From Desulfobacterales bacterium (GTDB lineage Bacteria > Desulfobacterota > Desulfobacteria > Desulfobacterales > Desulfosalsimonadaceae): a stretch of DNA of 5,183 nt. The stretch lies in the NCBI GenBank assembly GCA_007127175.1, contig SKZX01000214.1, positions 1 through 5,183 of the forward strand. The letters run 5' to 3'. The translations under genes were made by a program, and so were the position numbers. Positions 5,153 through 5,183 of the stretch are shown one piece after another. A model generated the notes under the pieces. It was given only the letters and a program-made list of their open reading frames with translations, had not been told where the DNA came from and ran no database searches. Within the stretch, counting starts at the first letter, position 1, and every line of letters starts with the position of its first letter.

Positions 5153-5170
5153 TAATTGTCCCAACGCCAT

Positions 5171-5183
5171 ACCGGTGGTTTCA
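5171..5183. repeat. Third copy of the main hairpin element, truncated by the window end
   Basis: ACCGGTGGTTTCA repeats the first half of the hairpin. Its centre (TTTCA) matches the left copy rather than the right (TTGAA), suggesting alternating orientation. The rest lies past the window, so the array continues to the right. Confidence 0.6.

Noticed and set aside
4991..5183. CRISPR-like array, since the repeats contain GGTTTCAACC / GGTTGAAACC resembling CRISPR repeat ends
   Set aside because: The copies are fully palindromic, occur in both orientations, are only 23 nt, and are separated by unequal and structured intervals. There are no regular spacers and no cas genes.

Overview
The window looks like ordinary chromosome from an anaerobic bacterium, most likely of the Desulfobacterota (Desulfobacteraceae-like sulfate reducers). 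That is an inference from gene content (a CPC/CPC/CYC ferredoxin:thioredoxin reductase-type protein coupled to a small glutaredoxin), a moderately high G+C composition and clear Shine-Dalgarno sites. No taxonomic marker such as an rRNA is present.

Layout. Positions 1-182 hold the 3' end of a fumarylacetoacetate hydrolase (FAH) family gene on the plus strand. It converges, with a 20-nt gap, on a minus-strand Na/Pi-cotransporter family gene with a C-terminal PhoU-like domain (203-1801). A 261-nt leader separates that gene from a minus-strand TVP38/TMEM64 (VTT domain) membrane protein that uses a TTG start (2063-2782). A 163-nt divergent region (2783-2945) carries a consensus TTGACA element for the rightward genes. 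Four plus-strand genes follow: a glutaredoxin-like protein, an FTR-type [4Fe-4S] disulfide reductase overlapping it by 4 nt, an alpha/beta hydrolase 8 nt downstream, and cutA after a 68-nt gap. The first three are very probably one operon, and cutA may be read from it too.

The unusual part is the right end, 4827-5183. Two nucleotides after cutA begins, on the minus strand, the last 45 codons of a second and unrelated alpha/beta hydrolase (DCGHFDVY motif). The recognisable gene ends at a nested palindrome of about 186 bp. This consists of two inverted copies of a two-hairpin unit around a central perfect 16-bp inverted repeat, followed by a third copy cut by the window edge. It resembles REP/BIME-type or MITE-type mobile repeats, and the hydrolase is best read as a remnant whose 5' part is missing or lies beyond the window.

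Functional reading. The Grx/FTR pair suggests ferredoxin-driven disulfide reduction, in which the iron-sulfur reductase supplies electrons to the CGHC glutaredoxin in place of glutathione or NADPH. The hydrolase substrate is unknown, and CutA is a widespread trimeric protein of debated function. The leftward genes encode membrane proteins with no evident link to the redox cassette. Apart from the repeat-disrupted hydrolase I see no novel multi-gene system; the palindromic array and the Grx-FTR pair deserve the closest look.
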